A stretch of DNA of 64,000 nt from Parvimonas micra (lineage in GTDB: Bacteria > Bacillota > Clostridia > Tissierellales > Peptoniphilaceae): contig NZ_LR134472.1 of NCBI RefSeq assembly GCF_900637905.1, forward strand, positions 1,178,001-1,242,000. Direction: 5' to 3'. Shown here one piece after another: positions 23,865-31,904 of the stretch (the stretch's first letter is position 1; each line of letters starts with the position of its first letter). The notes under the pieces were generated by a model. The model was not told where the DNA came from. It saw only the letters and a list, made by a program, of their open reading frames with translations, and did not search any database. The position numbers and the translations under genes were made by a program.

Positions 23865-24923
23865 TTATCTCTTTCTTAATTGTTCTTTTTGTTCTAAAAC
23901 ATGGCGTTTTAATTCGTCTAGATATTCTATTTCATCATTTGAGAAATCAACATTTTTCAAAAATCTTCCGGCACCTTTTATTACCATTAATTCAGGATTT
24001 TCCGGATTTATAACCTCTAGATGAGTTCTATCCGTTATTAATTCAACAAGTCCGGGAATTAGAGATGTACCTCCGGTTAATATTAATCCCTTTTCAGAAA
24101 TGTCTGCAATTAATTCAGGAGGGGTTTTTTCTAAAGTTTCTGTTATTGCATTTAAAATCTTATTTAAAGTCATTCCAATTGCGTGAGAAATATCTGAATC
24201 ATTTACAAAAATATGCATTGGAAGACCATTCATTACATTTCTTCCTTTAATTTCATACATTGAGCCGTCATTTGTAGGATATGCTCTTGCAGCTGATAAC
24301 TTGATAAGTTCTGCAGTGTTTTCTCCAATAAGCATATTATATCTTGTACGAATGAAATCCGCAATGGCTTGATCAATTGTATTTCCACCGACACTTAAAC
24401 TTTTTGCAATAATTATTTCTCCATTTGAAATTACGGAAATATCTGTTTTTCCGGCGCCAATATCAACAACCATAGTGCCTGATGGATCATTTATATTTAT
24501 ACCACATCCAATGGCAGCCGTTATTGTTTCTTCTAAAAGCACAACATTATTTGCACCCGCAAGTTTTACAGCTTGAGTTATTGCTCTTTTTTGTACTTGT
24601 GTCAATTCACTTGCAATACAAACTAAAACATTCGGTCTGAAAAAATTTTTTCCGACAGATTTTTTTATTGCTCTTTTTATAATTGCTTCTGTTGCATTAA
24701 AATCTACAATATTTCCTGCAATTACAGGCCTTTTTGCAACTACATTTCCCGGAATACGACCCAATAATTTTTTTGCTGTTTCTCCATAAGATAATATTTT
24801 ATTTTTATATGTATCCATAGTAACGACTGACGGTTCATTTACAATGATACCTTTATTTTCTACAAAAGTTACTACCTTTGATGTTCCAAAATCAATGGCA
24901 AGAGTTTTTCTAAAATACTTCAT
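23865..24923 (-). CDS. mreB: MreB/Mbl-type actin homologue
   Basis: A 352-residue actin-fold ATPase: phosphate 1 AIDFGTSKVVTFVENKGIIVNEPSVV, phosphate 2 VVDIGAGKTDISVIS, and adenosine motif GLILTGGTSLIPGL. EETITAAIGCGI is the interdomain helix. MreB organises peptidoglycan synthesis along the side wall of rods. No mreC or mreD neighbours are present, as is usual for the Mbl or MreBH branches. AAAGGATTTTT precedes the ATG. The 256 bp upstream, divergent from the next gene, are AT-rich and hold promoters. Confidence 0.92.
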   Translation of the reverse strand: MKYFRKTLAIDFGTSKVVTFVENKGIIVNEPSVVTMDTYKNKILSYGETAKKLLGRIPGNVVAKRPVIAGNIVDFNATEAIIKRAIKKSVGKNFFRPNVLVCIASELTQVQKRAITQAVKLAGANNVVLLEETITAAIGCGININDPSGTMVVDIGAGKTDISVISNGEIIIAKSLSVGGNTIDQAIADFIRTRYNMLIGENTAELIKLSAARAYPTNDGSMYEIKGRNVMNGLPMHIFVNDSDISHAIGMTLNKILNAITETLEKTPPELIADISEKGLILTGGTSLIPGLVELITDRTHLEVINPENPELMVIKGAGRFLKNVDFSNDEIEYLDELKRHVLEQKEQLRKR

Positions 24924-25111
24924 AAAAATCCTTTAAAAATCTCCTATCTATTTTACTTAAAAATTATTCAAAATGTAAAATCTTGAATAATTTTATTTAT
25001 AAATTTAGTTTAAACATAATTTTTTGTTTATTTATTTTAAACGAAATTATATTACTATAATTTTACACTAAAATTTACATATAGTAAAGAGTAATTTCCA
25101 TATAAAAAAAT

Positions 25112-25140
25112 TTGATAAAATTTATGTAGTGTAGTAAAAT
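25112..25140 (+). promoter_or_regulatory. Promoter of the SAF oxidoreductase operon
   Basis: TTGATA (25112-25117), a 17-bp spacer and TAAAAT (25135-25140), about 40 bp before the ATG. A second TATAAT lies at about 25150. Confidence 0.6.
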
Positions 25141-25179
25141 AAGAATGATATAATTAATAATAAATTATGGAGGACTTTT

Positions 25180-26472
25180 ATGTTTAGAATGAAAAATAAA
25201 CTTAATAATTTATATAATGCAAATAGAGAAGTTAAGTTTGCTCTTGTTGGAGCCGGAAAAATGGGAAAAGGACTTGTTAATCAACTTTCCAGAATTAAAG
25301 GTCTTACAAGTTCTGTTGTAATAGATGAAAAGCCTGAAAAAGCTATGGAAGCTCTTATTTCATCCGGTGTTAGAAAGTCGGATATTACTACAAGCGATAA
25401 TATAAAAATAATTGAAAATTCTATAAAGAATGGAATGTATGTAGTTTCTGATGACTATTCTATTGCTTGTAAGCTACAAGATATTAAAGGAGTTGTTGAT
25501 GCAACGGGAAATCCTCCTTTTGGAGCAATTTTAGCAATGGAAGCAATTGAAAATAGAAAGCATACGATTATGTTAAATGTTGAATGTGATGCAGTTATTG
25601 GACCGTATCTATTCAATTTAGCAAAAAAGAAAAATGTTATTTATACAGGATCTGCTGGGGATGAACCCGGAGCTATTATGGAACTTGCTGATTTTGCTTT
25701 AGGTGCAGGGTTTAAACTTCTTGCTGTTGGAAAAGGGAAAAATAATCCGCTTAATCATTATATAACAGAGGATGAAGTCAGAGAGGAAGCAATTTCAAAA
25801 GGACTCTATCCAAAAATGCTTGCCGGTTTTATTGACGGAACAAACACCATGATTGAACTTACAAGTGCTGCAAATGCATTAGGTTTTGTCCCTGATGTTA
25901 TTGGTTGTCATGGTCCAAATACTACACCTGCTGAACTAGCGAAAATTTTTTCTCTAAAGGAACAAGGTGGAATTTTAAATAATTATAAGACTGTAGATTT
26001 TGCTTTTGGAGTTGCTCCCGGAGTTTATGCTATCGTAACAAGTGATAGTGATGAAGTTCACGATTTAATGAAATATTTAAAAATGGGTGACGGACCGAAC
26101 TATGCAATTTATAGACCTTATCACTTAACAAGTTTGGAAACTCCAATTACAATATATAATGCAATTGTTGAAAAAGAGTCAACTATTGTTCCTGCTTGTG
26201 GACAAGTTTCAGACACTGTTACAGTTGCAAAGAAAGATTTAAAAGCAGGAGAAATTTTAGAAGGGATTGGCGGCAAATCTGTTTTTGGAACTATAACAAG
26301 CCATGCAGATCAAAAAAATAGAAATCTTTTACCAATTGCTATGATTACTAAAAAAACTAAATTAAAAGTTGATGTAAAAAAAGACGAACTGATAACTCTT
26401 GATATGGTGGAATTGGATGAGGATCATATTATAACTAAACTTAGAAGAAAACAAGATAAATTAGGTCTTTAG
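25180..26472 (+). CDS. NAD(P)-dependent oxidoreductase with C-terminal SAF domain
   Basis: The 430-residue protein has an N-terminal Rossmann fold, VKFALVGAGKMGKGLVNQL at residues 18-36. A homoserine-dehydrogenase-like catalytic region contains GVVDATGNPPFGA, LNVECDAVIGP, GSAGDEPGAIMEL and GCHGPNTTPAEL. A C-terminal SAF-type lobe starts near 340 with AKKDLKAGEILEGIGG. Proteins of this class reduce or dehydrogenate small sugar- or amino-acid-like substrates; I cannot name the substrate. GGAGGACTTTT precedes the ATG. It heads a tight run of seven genes to 30048. Confidence 0.82.
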   Translation: MFRMKNKLNNLYNANREVKFALVGAGKMGKGLVNQLSRIKGLTSSVVIDEKPEKAMEALISSGVRKSDITTSDNIKIIENSIKNGMYVVSDDYSIACKLQDIKGVVDATGNPPFGAILAMEAIENRKHTIMLNVECDAVIGPYLFNLAKKKNVIYTGSAGDEPGAIMELADFALGAGFKLLAVGKGKNNPLNHYITEDEVREEAISKGLYPKMLAGFIDGTNTMIELTSAANALGFVPDVIGCHGPNTTPAELAKIFSLKEQGGILNNYKTVDFAFGVAPGVYAIVTSDSDEVHDLMKYLKMGDGPNYAIYRPYHLTSLETPITIYNAIVEKESTIVPACGQVSDTVTVAKKDLKAGEILEGIGGKSVFGTITSHADQKNRNLLPIAMITKKTKLKVDVKKDELITLDMVELDEDHIITKLRRKQDKLGL

Positions 26473-26480
26473 GAGAAAAT

Positions 26481-27497
26481 ATGGAAATAATTTTAAAATA
26501 TAAAAATAGAATTGCAATAGGAATTTCGGTTATTGCAGTTATTATATTGATTATATTTTTAAGTTTTAAATTTTCAGGCAATTCTGATAAAGAGGTAGCT
26601 TATGATTTTTCAAAACCTTATAGTAAAATCGAATTTATAAAAGATGAAATGTACATCTTTGAAAAAAATAAATTTTTACGATTTAATAAAAATGGAAAAC
26701 TTAAATTAGAAAAAGAGATTGAAAACAATGGAAAAATTAGAGTTTCAAATGATGTCATCTATTCACTTATGCCTAATGAAATAATTATGTATAGCAAGAA
26801 TTTTGATGAAATTAAAAGAATTTCATTGGAAAAAGAAATTCAAGATTTTATTATTGAAAATAATAAATTAATTTTAATCAATAATGCGAGTTTTAAAATT
26901 TTTGATGAGAATCTGACGGAAATATATTCAAATGAAGATGTTCAAAATCCCGGATATGTAAAATTTTCAAAAAGTAAAAATAATTTTGCCTATACAGATT
27001 ATGTAAAATATGAAAATTCAATTAAATCTAGATTTCATATTTTGAATTTAAAAGATAAATCAACTGTTTGCGATTTTACGTTTTTTAATGAATTTATAAT
27101 AGAATTTGGCTTTGTAAATGATTCAGATGACAAACTTTTTGTTGCTACAAATGAAAAATTATATTTGTTTGAAAAAAATATTATAAAGAGTCAATACTAT
27201 ATAAAAAATTTAAAAAATGTTGTTTATGATTCAGGGAAAATTTACTTGTTTTCTGAAGACTTAAAAATCTTTAATGCTAAGGATTTAAAACTTGAAAAAA
27301 CTGTTGATATTGGCGATGACTATATGAAATCTTACATTTTAAGTAAAGATATTCTGTTAGTCAAAAAAAATGGGTATGTATTGATTGATAAATCCACTTT
27401 TAAAACTAGAGAGTTTTCAGCTGAAATACTAGATTCTATTCAAAGCGAAGATTCAGTCTATTTAATTCAAAAAGATAGATACAAAAAAATAAAATAG
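26481..27497 (+). CDS. Membrane-anchored hypothetical protein with beta-propeller-like repeats
   Basis: The 338-residue protein has one N-terminal membrane helix (about 11-30, IAIGISVIAVIILIIFLSF) and a large domain predicted to face outward. That domain is a series of short beta-strand units of alternating hydrophobic residues (for example KLYLFEKN, KIYLFSEDLKI, GYVLIDKSTF) at roughly 40-45-residue spacing. The pattern resembles a PQQ- or WD-like propeller of about seven blades but has no diagnostic motif. It starts eight bases after the SAF gene. Function unknown. Confidence 0.6.
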   Translation: MEIILKYKNRIAIGISVIAVIILIIFLSFKFSGNSDKEVAYDFSKPYSKIEFIKDEMYIFEKNKFLRFNKNGKLKLEKEIENNGKIRVSNDVIYSLMPNEIIMYSKNFDEIKRISLEKEIQDFIIENNKLILINNASFKIFDENLTEIYSNEDVQNPGYVKFSKSKNNFAYTDYVKYENSIKSRFHILNLKDKSTVCDFTFFNEFIIEFGFVNDSDDKLFVATNEKLYLFEKNIIKSQYYIKNLKNVVYDSGKIYLFSEDLKIFNAKDLKLEKTVDIGDDYMKSYILSKDILLVKKNGYVLIDKSTFKTREFSAEILDSIQSEDSVYLIQKDRYKKIK

Positions 27498-27508
27498 GAG
27501 GGATTTTT

Positions 27509-27781
27509 TTGGACGAAAAATATTTATTATTGACTTTTAATTCAGTTAATCATACAATGCAATTAGAGAAAGAACTTAAGAATTTAGATAAGAAATTTAA
27601 AACAATTCCAACACCAAGGGAAGTAAGCCGTTCTTGCGGCCTTGCAATTTTACTTAATCCAAGTGAACTTGAAACAGTAAAATCATTAAAAGAAGCGGGT
27701 AAAAATGTTGATTACCTTTGGCTTTTTGAAAAGACACAAGATAGAGGAAATGTTGTAACGGAGATAAATATTAATGAATAA
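27509..27781 (+). CDS. DUF3343 putative Se/S carrier-like protein
   Basis: A 90-residue protein beginning at TTG 27509, preceded by AGGAGGGATTTT. The frame DEKYLLLTFNSVNHTMQLEKEL, PTPREVSRSCGLAILL and DYLWLFEK matches DUF3343, also named Se_S_carrier, with its conserved Cys in SCGLA. The family occurs mainly in organisms that use selenium and has been proposed to carry selenium or sulfur. It overlaps the MscS gene by 8 bp. It may connect to the TusA/YedE pair at 3.5-4.8 kb. Confidence 0.85.
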   Translation: MDEKYLLLTFNSVNHTMQLEKELKNLDKKFKTIPTPREVSRSCGLAILLNPSELETVKSLKEAGKNVDYLWLFEKTQDRGNVVTEININE

Positions 27782-28604
27782 ATTTTTTGAAAAATTGATT
27801 TATTCGGAATCAATTAGAAGTATAATTATAAAAATAATTTTATCCATAATAGTTTTCTTTTTGGCTAAAATTATAATTTATATTTTTACAAAAGCTTTGA
27901 CAAATTTAGTTAAAACTTATAAGCAAAATGATTTTAGAAACTCACAAAAGGTAAATTCTATAGTTTCCATTTCATCAAGTGTTTTGAAATATATTATTTA
28001 TTTTATAGTAATAGTTATAATACTTAGCATTTTTGATGTAAATACTTTATCTTTAATAGCAACTGCCGGAGTTGGTGGTATTATCATCGCATTTGGAGTT
28101 CAAAGTATTATTAAAGATTTATTCAGTGGAGTTTTTATTCTACTAGATGATCAGTATAATATTGGGGATGATGTCAATATTAATGGAATCTCCGGCAATA
28201 TTATGGCTATAAATATGAGAAATACACAGATTCAAGGTTATGACGGAAGTATAAATATAATATCAAATGGCAGTATAACAACTGTTACGAACTTTAGTAA
28301 AAATAATCAAAGATCTGTTGTTACTTTTTGTTTTCCAACTGATGTAGATGTTGAAAAAGTTAAGAAAATCATAAATGATTTTTCGCCAGAATTTTCAAAA
28401 AAATATAAAAGTGTAATTAAAGATCCAGTATTTTTTGGAGTTACTGAAACTGAAAAATATTATGTAAAGATTGCTATTGCAATTTGGAGTAAACACTCTA
28501 CGCAATGGCAAAACGAAAAAAATTTAAGAGAAGAATTGTATAAAAAATTTAAAGAAAAAAATATTGAATTTTTGAAACTTGAAAAGGGTGATAAAATTGT
28601 ATAA
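27774..28604 (+). CDS. Small-conductance mechanosensitive channel family protein
   Basis: A 276-residue MscS-type protein with three helices at about 15-38, 62-85 and 90-112. The last runs into the conserved pore helix and beta domain: ATAGVGGIIIAFGVQSIIKD, IGDDVNINGISGNIMAIN, RNTQIQGYDGSINIISNG. It opens under membrane tension to release solutes during osmotic down-shock. It starts inside the DUF3343 gene and ends inside the DUF951 gene, so the three are translationally coupled. Confidence 0.92.
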   Translation: MNKFFEKLIYSESIRSIIIKIILSIIVFFLAKIIIYIFTKALTNLVKTYKQNDFRNSQKVNSIVSISSSVLKYIIYFIVIVIILSIFDVNTLSLIATAGVGGIIIAFGVQSIIKDLFSGVFILLDDQYNIGDDVNINGISGNIMAINMRNTQIQGYDGSINIISNGSITTVTNFSKNNQRSVVTFCFPTDVDVEKVKKIINDFSPEFSKKYKSVIKDPVFFGVTETEKYYVKIAIAIWSKHSTQWQNEKNLREELYKKFKEKNIEFLKLEKGDKIV

Positions 28605-28806
28605 ATACAAAGTATCGGACATTGTAGTTTTAAAAAAAGAACATCCTTGTGGAACAAATAGATGGGAGATTTTAAAAACGGGAATTGAAATAAAATTGAA
28701 ATGTCTAGGTTGTGAAAGGGAAGTTTGGATTAAAAGAATTGATTTTGAAAAAAGACTTAGAAAAGTTGAAATAGATGGGAAACTTTTCAAAGTTGCAAAT
28801 CTATAA
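28597..28806 (+). CDS. DUF951 protein
   Basis: A 69-residue protein with the DUF951 pattern VSDIVVLKKEHPCGTNRWEIL, KLKCLGCEREVWIKR and FEKRLRKVEI. The CG and CLGC cysteines suggest a metal site. TTG 28597 is the likely start because AAAGGGTGATAAAA precedes it; this overlaps the MscS stop by 8 bp. The family is widespread in Firmicutes, has nucleic-acid-binding-like features and no settled function. Confidence 0.88.
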   Translation: MYKYKVSDIVVLKKEHPCGTNRWEILKTGIEIKLKCLGCEREVWIKRIDFEKRLRKVEIDGKLFKVANL

Positions 28807-28817
28807 ATGAGGTAGTT

Positions 28818-29336
28818 ATGGATTTTTTAGAATTGGCAAAAAAGAGATATTCAGTAAGAGATTTTTCAAGCAAAAAGGTTGAAAAAGAAAAGATTTTAAA
28901 AATTATAGAAGCTGGAAAAATTGCACCAACTGCAAAAAATAGCCAACCGATAAAAATATACTATTGTACTGATGATGAAAAATTAAAACTTTTAAATGAG
29001 TCATCTCCTTGTGAATATAATTCACAACTTATGTTTGTTATAACATATAATTCGGATGAATGTTGGAAATATGAAGACGGAATTCCAAGTGGAGTTGTTG
29101 ATTCTGCAATTGTTGCAACACATATGGTTCTTGAAGCTGAAGATTTAGGATTAGGTTCAGTTATTATCAAAGCATTTAAATCTGAAATAGTTAAGGAAAA
29201 ATTTGATATTCCTGAACAAAACAAAGTAGAATTACTTTTATTCATGGGATATAAATCTGATAATGCTATGCCTTCACCAATGCATGAAACTTATAAATCA
29301 GACGAAGAATTATTTGAGGAATTAAAAATAAGATAG
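28818..29336 (+). CDS. Nitroreductase family protein
   Basis: The 172-residue FMN-binding protein begins FLELAKKRYSVRDFSSKKV, the conserved Arg-x-Ser-x-Arg-type flavin-phosphate motif. It continues with KIIEAGKIAPTAKNSQP, SAIVATHMVLEAEDLGLGS and a short C-terminus. It is the short type common in anaerobes, using NAD(P)H to reduce nitro compounds or quinones; the physiological substrate is unknown. It follows DUF951 by 11 bp. Confidence 0.9.
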   Translation: MDFLELAKKRYSVRDFSSKKVEKEKILKIIEAGKIAPTAKNSQPIKIYYCTDDEKLKLLNESSPCEYNSQLMFVITYNSDECWKYEDGIPSGVVDSAIVATHMVLEAEDLGLGSVIIKAFKSEIVKEKFDIPEQNKVELLLFMGYKSDNAMPSPMHETYKSDEELFEELKIR

Positions 29337-29352
29337 TCAGAAGGGAAAATAT

Positions 29353-30048
29353 ATGGATAAAATATTGAATGATTTATTTTCTTTTCAAGATGTTGAATAT
29401 AAAAATTTTAATGCTAAACTTATTCCAACAGTAGATAAAGACCTAATAATTGGAGTTAGAACACCGGAATTAAGAAATTATGCAAAAAAATTATTTAAAG
29501 AAGATGAAAAAAGAACTTTTAATTTTTTAAATAATCTTCCACATAAATACTATGAAGAAAATAATTTACATGGATGTTTAATTGAGCAAATAAAAGATTT
29601 TGATTTAGCAATGGAATATACAGAAAAATTTATTCCTTTTATTGATAATTGGGCAACTTGCGACTTATTTTCTCCGAAAGTTTTTAAGAAATATCCAAAT
29701 GAGACATATAGATATATTTTAGATTGGATAAAAGATGAAAAAACTTATGTTATAAGATACGGAATTGGCCTTTTGCTTTCAAATTATTTGGATGAAAATT
29801 TTAAAGATGAACATTTGAAAATTGTTTCAAAAGTAAGGTCTGAAGAATATTATGTAAATATGATGATTGCTTGGTATTTTGCCACTGCTCTTACAAAACA
29901 ACAAAAGTATGCTATAAAGTTTATAGAAAATAAAAAACTTGATGATTGGACTCATAATAAAGCCATTCAAAAGGCAATAGAAAGCAGAAGAATTACCGAA
30001 GAAGAAAAATCATATTTAAGAAGTTTAAAAGTAAAAATAGTAAAATAG
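29353..30048 (+). CDS. DNA alkylation repair protein, AlkD-like HEAT-repeat family
   Basis: A 231-residue all-helical protein with HEAT-like repeats: VRTPELRNYAKKLFKE, IDNWATCDLFSPKVFKK (the Trp-Ala-Thr-Cys-Asp motif of the family), TYVIRYGIGLLLSNYL and MMIAWYFATAL. AlkD-type glycosylases excise positively charged alkylated bases. The conserved Asp in the Cys-Asp pair fits the catalytic position, but activity is inferred. It ends the 25.2-30 kb operon and has a terminator after it. Confidence 0.9.
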   Translation: MDKILNDLFSFQDVEYKNFNAKLIPTVDKDLIIGVRTPELRNYAKKLFKEDEKRTFNFLNNLPHKYYEENNLHGCLIEQIKDFDLAMEYTEKFIPFIDNWATCDLFSPKVFKKYPNETYRYILDWIKDEKTYVIRYGIGLLLSNYLDENFKDEHLKIVSKVRSEEYYVNMMIAWYFATALTKQQKYAIKFIENKKLDDWTHNKAIQKAIESRRITEEEKSYLRSLKVKIVK

Positions 30049-30051
30049 AAT

Positions 30052-30075
30052 GAAAAGAGCGAACAGCTCTTTTTC
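30052..30075 (+). terminator. Terminator of the 25.2-30 kb operon
   Basis: AAAGAGC / GCTCTTT around GAACA, then TTT. Confidence 0.8.
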
Positions 30076-30102
30076 ATTTAAATAAAAAATATCCTTTAAA
30101 AT

Positions 30103-30130
30103 TTGTACCTACATTATAGGGTAGTACAAT
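30103..30130 (+). promoter_or_regulatory. Promoter with a near-palindromic operator between -35 and -10
   Basis: TTGTAC (30103-30108) and TACAAT (30125-30130) are separated by CTACATTATAGGGTAG, a 16-bp sequence symmetrical at 12 of 16 positions. It lies 40 bp before the AraC/GyrI gene. A dyad in the spacer is the layout used by MerR-type regulators and by some autoregulators; the binding protein here is not known. Confidence 0.6.
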
Positions 30131-30169
30131 CTAAAAGTTGTTAAACTATATCTAGAAAGGGGAAATCAA

Positions 30170-31012
30170 ATGAGTATAGTAAAATCTTTTAATAGTACGA
30201 TAGATTATATAGAAACTGTTTTAGAAGATGAAATTGATGAAAAGAAAATAACTCATTTATCTGGATATTCATATGCGATGTTTAGTCGATTGTTTTCTAT
30301 TTTAACTGAAACAACACTTTCAGAATATTTGAGAGGAAGAAAATTAACAGAGGCAGCGATTGCTTTAAGAGATACGGACGAAAAAGTAATTGACATTGCA
30401 TTTAGATTTGGATATGAGTCATCAGACTCTTTTGGAACAGCTTTCAAGAATTTTCATGGATTTACTCCTTCTGAAGTAAGAAATGGGAAACCATTCAAAT
30501 TGATTTCTAGAATTCAATTAGCATTAACAGTTAAAGGAGGAAGAAGTATGAATGTTACAATTCAAAAGAAAGGTTCATTTACAGTTGCAGGTTTCAATGA
30601 AGAAAATATTAATTCATCATTATGTCCAAAAGTTTGGAATAAATTATATGAAAAATATAGCCAAGAAGAACTTGCAAGTCTAGGAGATGGAGAAAGTGTA
30701 GGCATTTGTCATGACGTGGAAAGTCCAAATGTAATAAATTACATGGCAGGATATATTGTTACGGATGTAGATAAAGCAAAAAGTAGGGGACTTGATATCC
30801 TAGAAGTAGAGGAGGCTGAATATGCTATTGTTGAGCTAAAAGGAGTAGTTCCTGAATGTATTCACAATGGTTGGAAGTATGTAATGGAAGTATTCTTTCC
30901 AGAACATGGATATGTTCATTCTGGAACTCCTGACTTTGAATATTACTATGAAGGGAATATGGATAGTAAAGATTATAAAATGGAATTATGGATTCCAATT
31001 GTAAAAGCGTAA
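30170..31012 (+). CDS. AraC family transcriptional regulator with GyrI-like effector domain
   Basis: The 280-residue protein has an N-terminal AraC DNA-binding domain (about 1-105): IDYIETVLEDEIDEKKITHLSGYS is helix-turn-helix one, and VIDIAFRFGYESSDSFGTAFKNFHGFTPSEVR the second. A GyrI-like/SOUL-type ligand-binding domain (about 120-280) includes FTVAGFNEENIN, EYAIVELKGVVPEC and ELWIPIVKA. This domain order matches multidrug-sensing regulators such as Rob-like proteins. AAAGGGGAAATCAA precedes the ATG. It is followed by a terminator that recurs after the ABC exporter at 33.5 kb. Confidence 0.92.
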   Translation: MSIVKSFNSTIDYIETVLEDEIDEKKITHLSGYSYAMFSRLFSILTETTLSEYLRGRKLTEAAIALRDTDEKVIDIAFRFGYESSDSFGTAFKNFHGFTPSEVRNGKPFKLISRIQLALTVKGGRSMNVTIQKKGSFTVAGFNEENINSSLCPKVWNKLYEKYSQEELASLGDGESVGICHDVESPNVINYMAGYIVTDVDKAKSRGLDILEVEEAEYAIVELKGVVPECIHNGWKYVMEVFFPEHGYVHSGTPDFEYYYEGNMDSKDYKMELWIPIVKA

Positions 31013-31025
31013 TATATTAAAAATA

Positions 31026-31050
31026 AATTAGAGCCATTGGCTCTTTTTTG
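31026..31050 (+). terminator. Terminator of the AraC/GyrI gene (first of two identical copies)
   Basis: AGAGCC, loop ATT, GGCTCT then a T run. The 25-bp block containing it is identical to 33510-33534. Confidence 0.88.
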
Positions 31051-31197
31051 TACCCTTGGTCTCACATAAGTTTTATCATAACACTTCCCAATTTGTTTTT
31101 ATTGATAATTTATATGCAATAAAAATATGTTATAATATAATTGTTAAATTATGTTATAGCTTTTATAAATATTTGTTTGGGAGGTTTGTATTTATAT

Positions 31198-31695
31198 ATG
31201 AATAATTTTTTTGAAGCATTGATAGGAGAAAAATCAGAAAGCAAAAATATATTTTCTCCTTTAATTGGAGAATGGGAAATTGAATGGGTTGATGGAAAAG
31301 GAACTGAAAAAGAAAGACATGTAATAGGAGAATGGTTGTTTTCAGAGATATTGAACGGTCAAGGAATTCAAGATGTTTTCATTTGCCCTTCAAGAGTAGA
31401 AAGAACTGTAAATCCACAACCAGATGCTGAATATGGTACAACTATAAGAATATATAACCCTAAAAAGAAAAAATGGGATATTTGCTATTCTTGTTTAGGA
31501 AAAATGGTTTGTTTGGAAGCAGAAAAAATAGATGATAAAATTGTACTAGTGAATAAAGAGAAAACAGAGGGTCTTAATCAATGGATATTTTCAAATATTA
31601 CTCTCGATACATTTCATTGGGAAAGCAAGACGTCTTTTGATAATGGCAAGAGTTGGGTTACAAATGGTGAAGTATTTGCAAAGAGAAAATATTGA
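31198..31695 (+). CDS. DUF1579/lipocalin-like hypothetical protein
   Basis: A 165-residue, mostly beta protein: FSPLIGEWEIEWVDGKGTEKE, GEWLFSEILNGQGIQDVFICPS, YNPKKKKWDICYSCLGK and FHWESKTSFDNGKSW. The pattern is that of calycin-like DUF1579 proteins of unknown function. The frame opens further left, but ATG 31198 is preferred; TGGGAGG lies 13 bp upstream, a rather wide spacing, and TATAAT lies at about 31132. It is bounded left and right by terminators, so it is a single-gene cassette. Confidence 0.65.
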   Translation: MNNFFEALIGEKSESKNIFSPLIGEWEIEWVDGKGTEKERHVIGEWLFSEILNGQGIQDVFICPSRVERTVNPQPDAEYGTTIRIYNPKKKKWDICYSCLGKMVCLEAEKIDDKIVLVNKEKTEGLNQWIFSNITLDTFHWESKTSFDNGKSWVTNGEVFAKRKY

Positions 31696-31720
31696 ATATA
31701 TAGATTGAATTTAATATGAA

Positions 31721-31764
31721 AGGTAGTGTAAAAAATTTTTTTATCTTAACACACTACCTTTTTT
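31721..31764 (+). terminator. Terminator of the DUF1579-like gene
   Basis: AGGTAGTGT pairs with ACACTACCT across a 21-base loop, then TTTTT. The T run is the start of the duplicated prfB-promoter block. Confidence 0.8.
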
Positions 31765-31898
31765 GTTGGACTTGACGAAAATATCTCAATAGTATAAAAT
31801 TAACCGTAATTATATTTTCATTATTGAAAGTGTAGTTAATTCTATTTTTAAAATTTTTTAAAATTAGAAATGAAGTATTTTATTGTTGTCGTTGGAGG
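31758..31898 (+). repeat. Duplicated prfB promoter/leader block, copy 1
   Basis: This segment, from CTTTTTTGTTGGACTTGACG through GTTGTCGTTGGAGG, is closely similar to 33527-33654 in the same orientation, with a few substitutions and small indels. It carries the TTGACG ... TATAAA promoter and the GGAGG site, so it can drive the ABC exporter directly. Confidence 0.9.
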
Positions 31899-31904
31899 CA
31901 GTAC

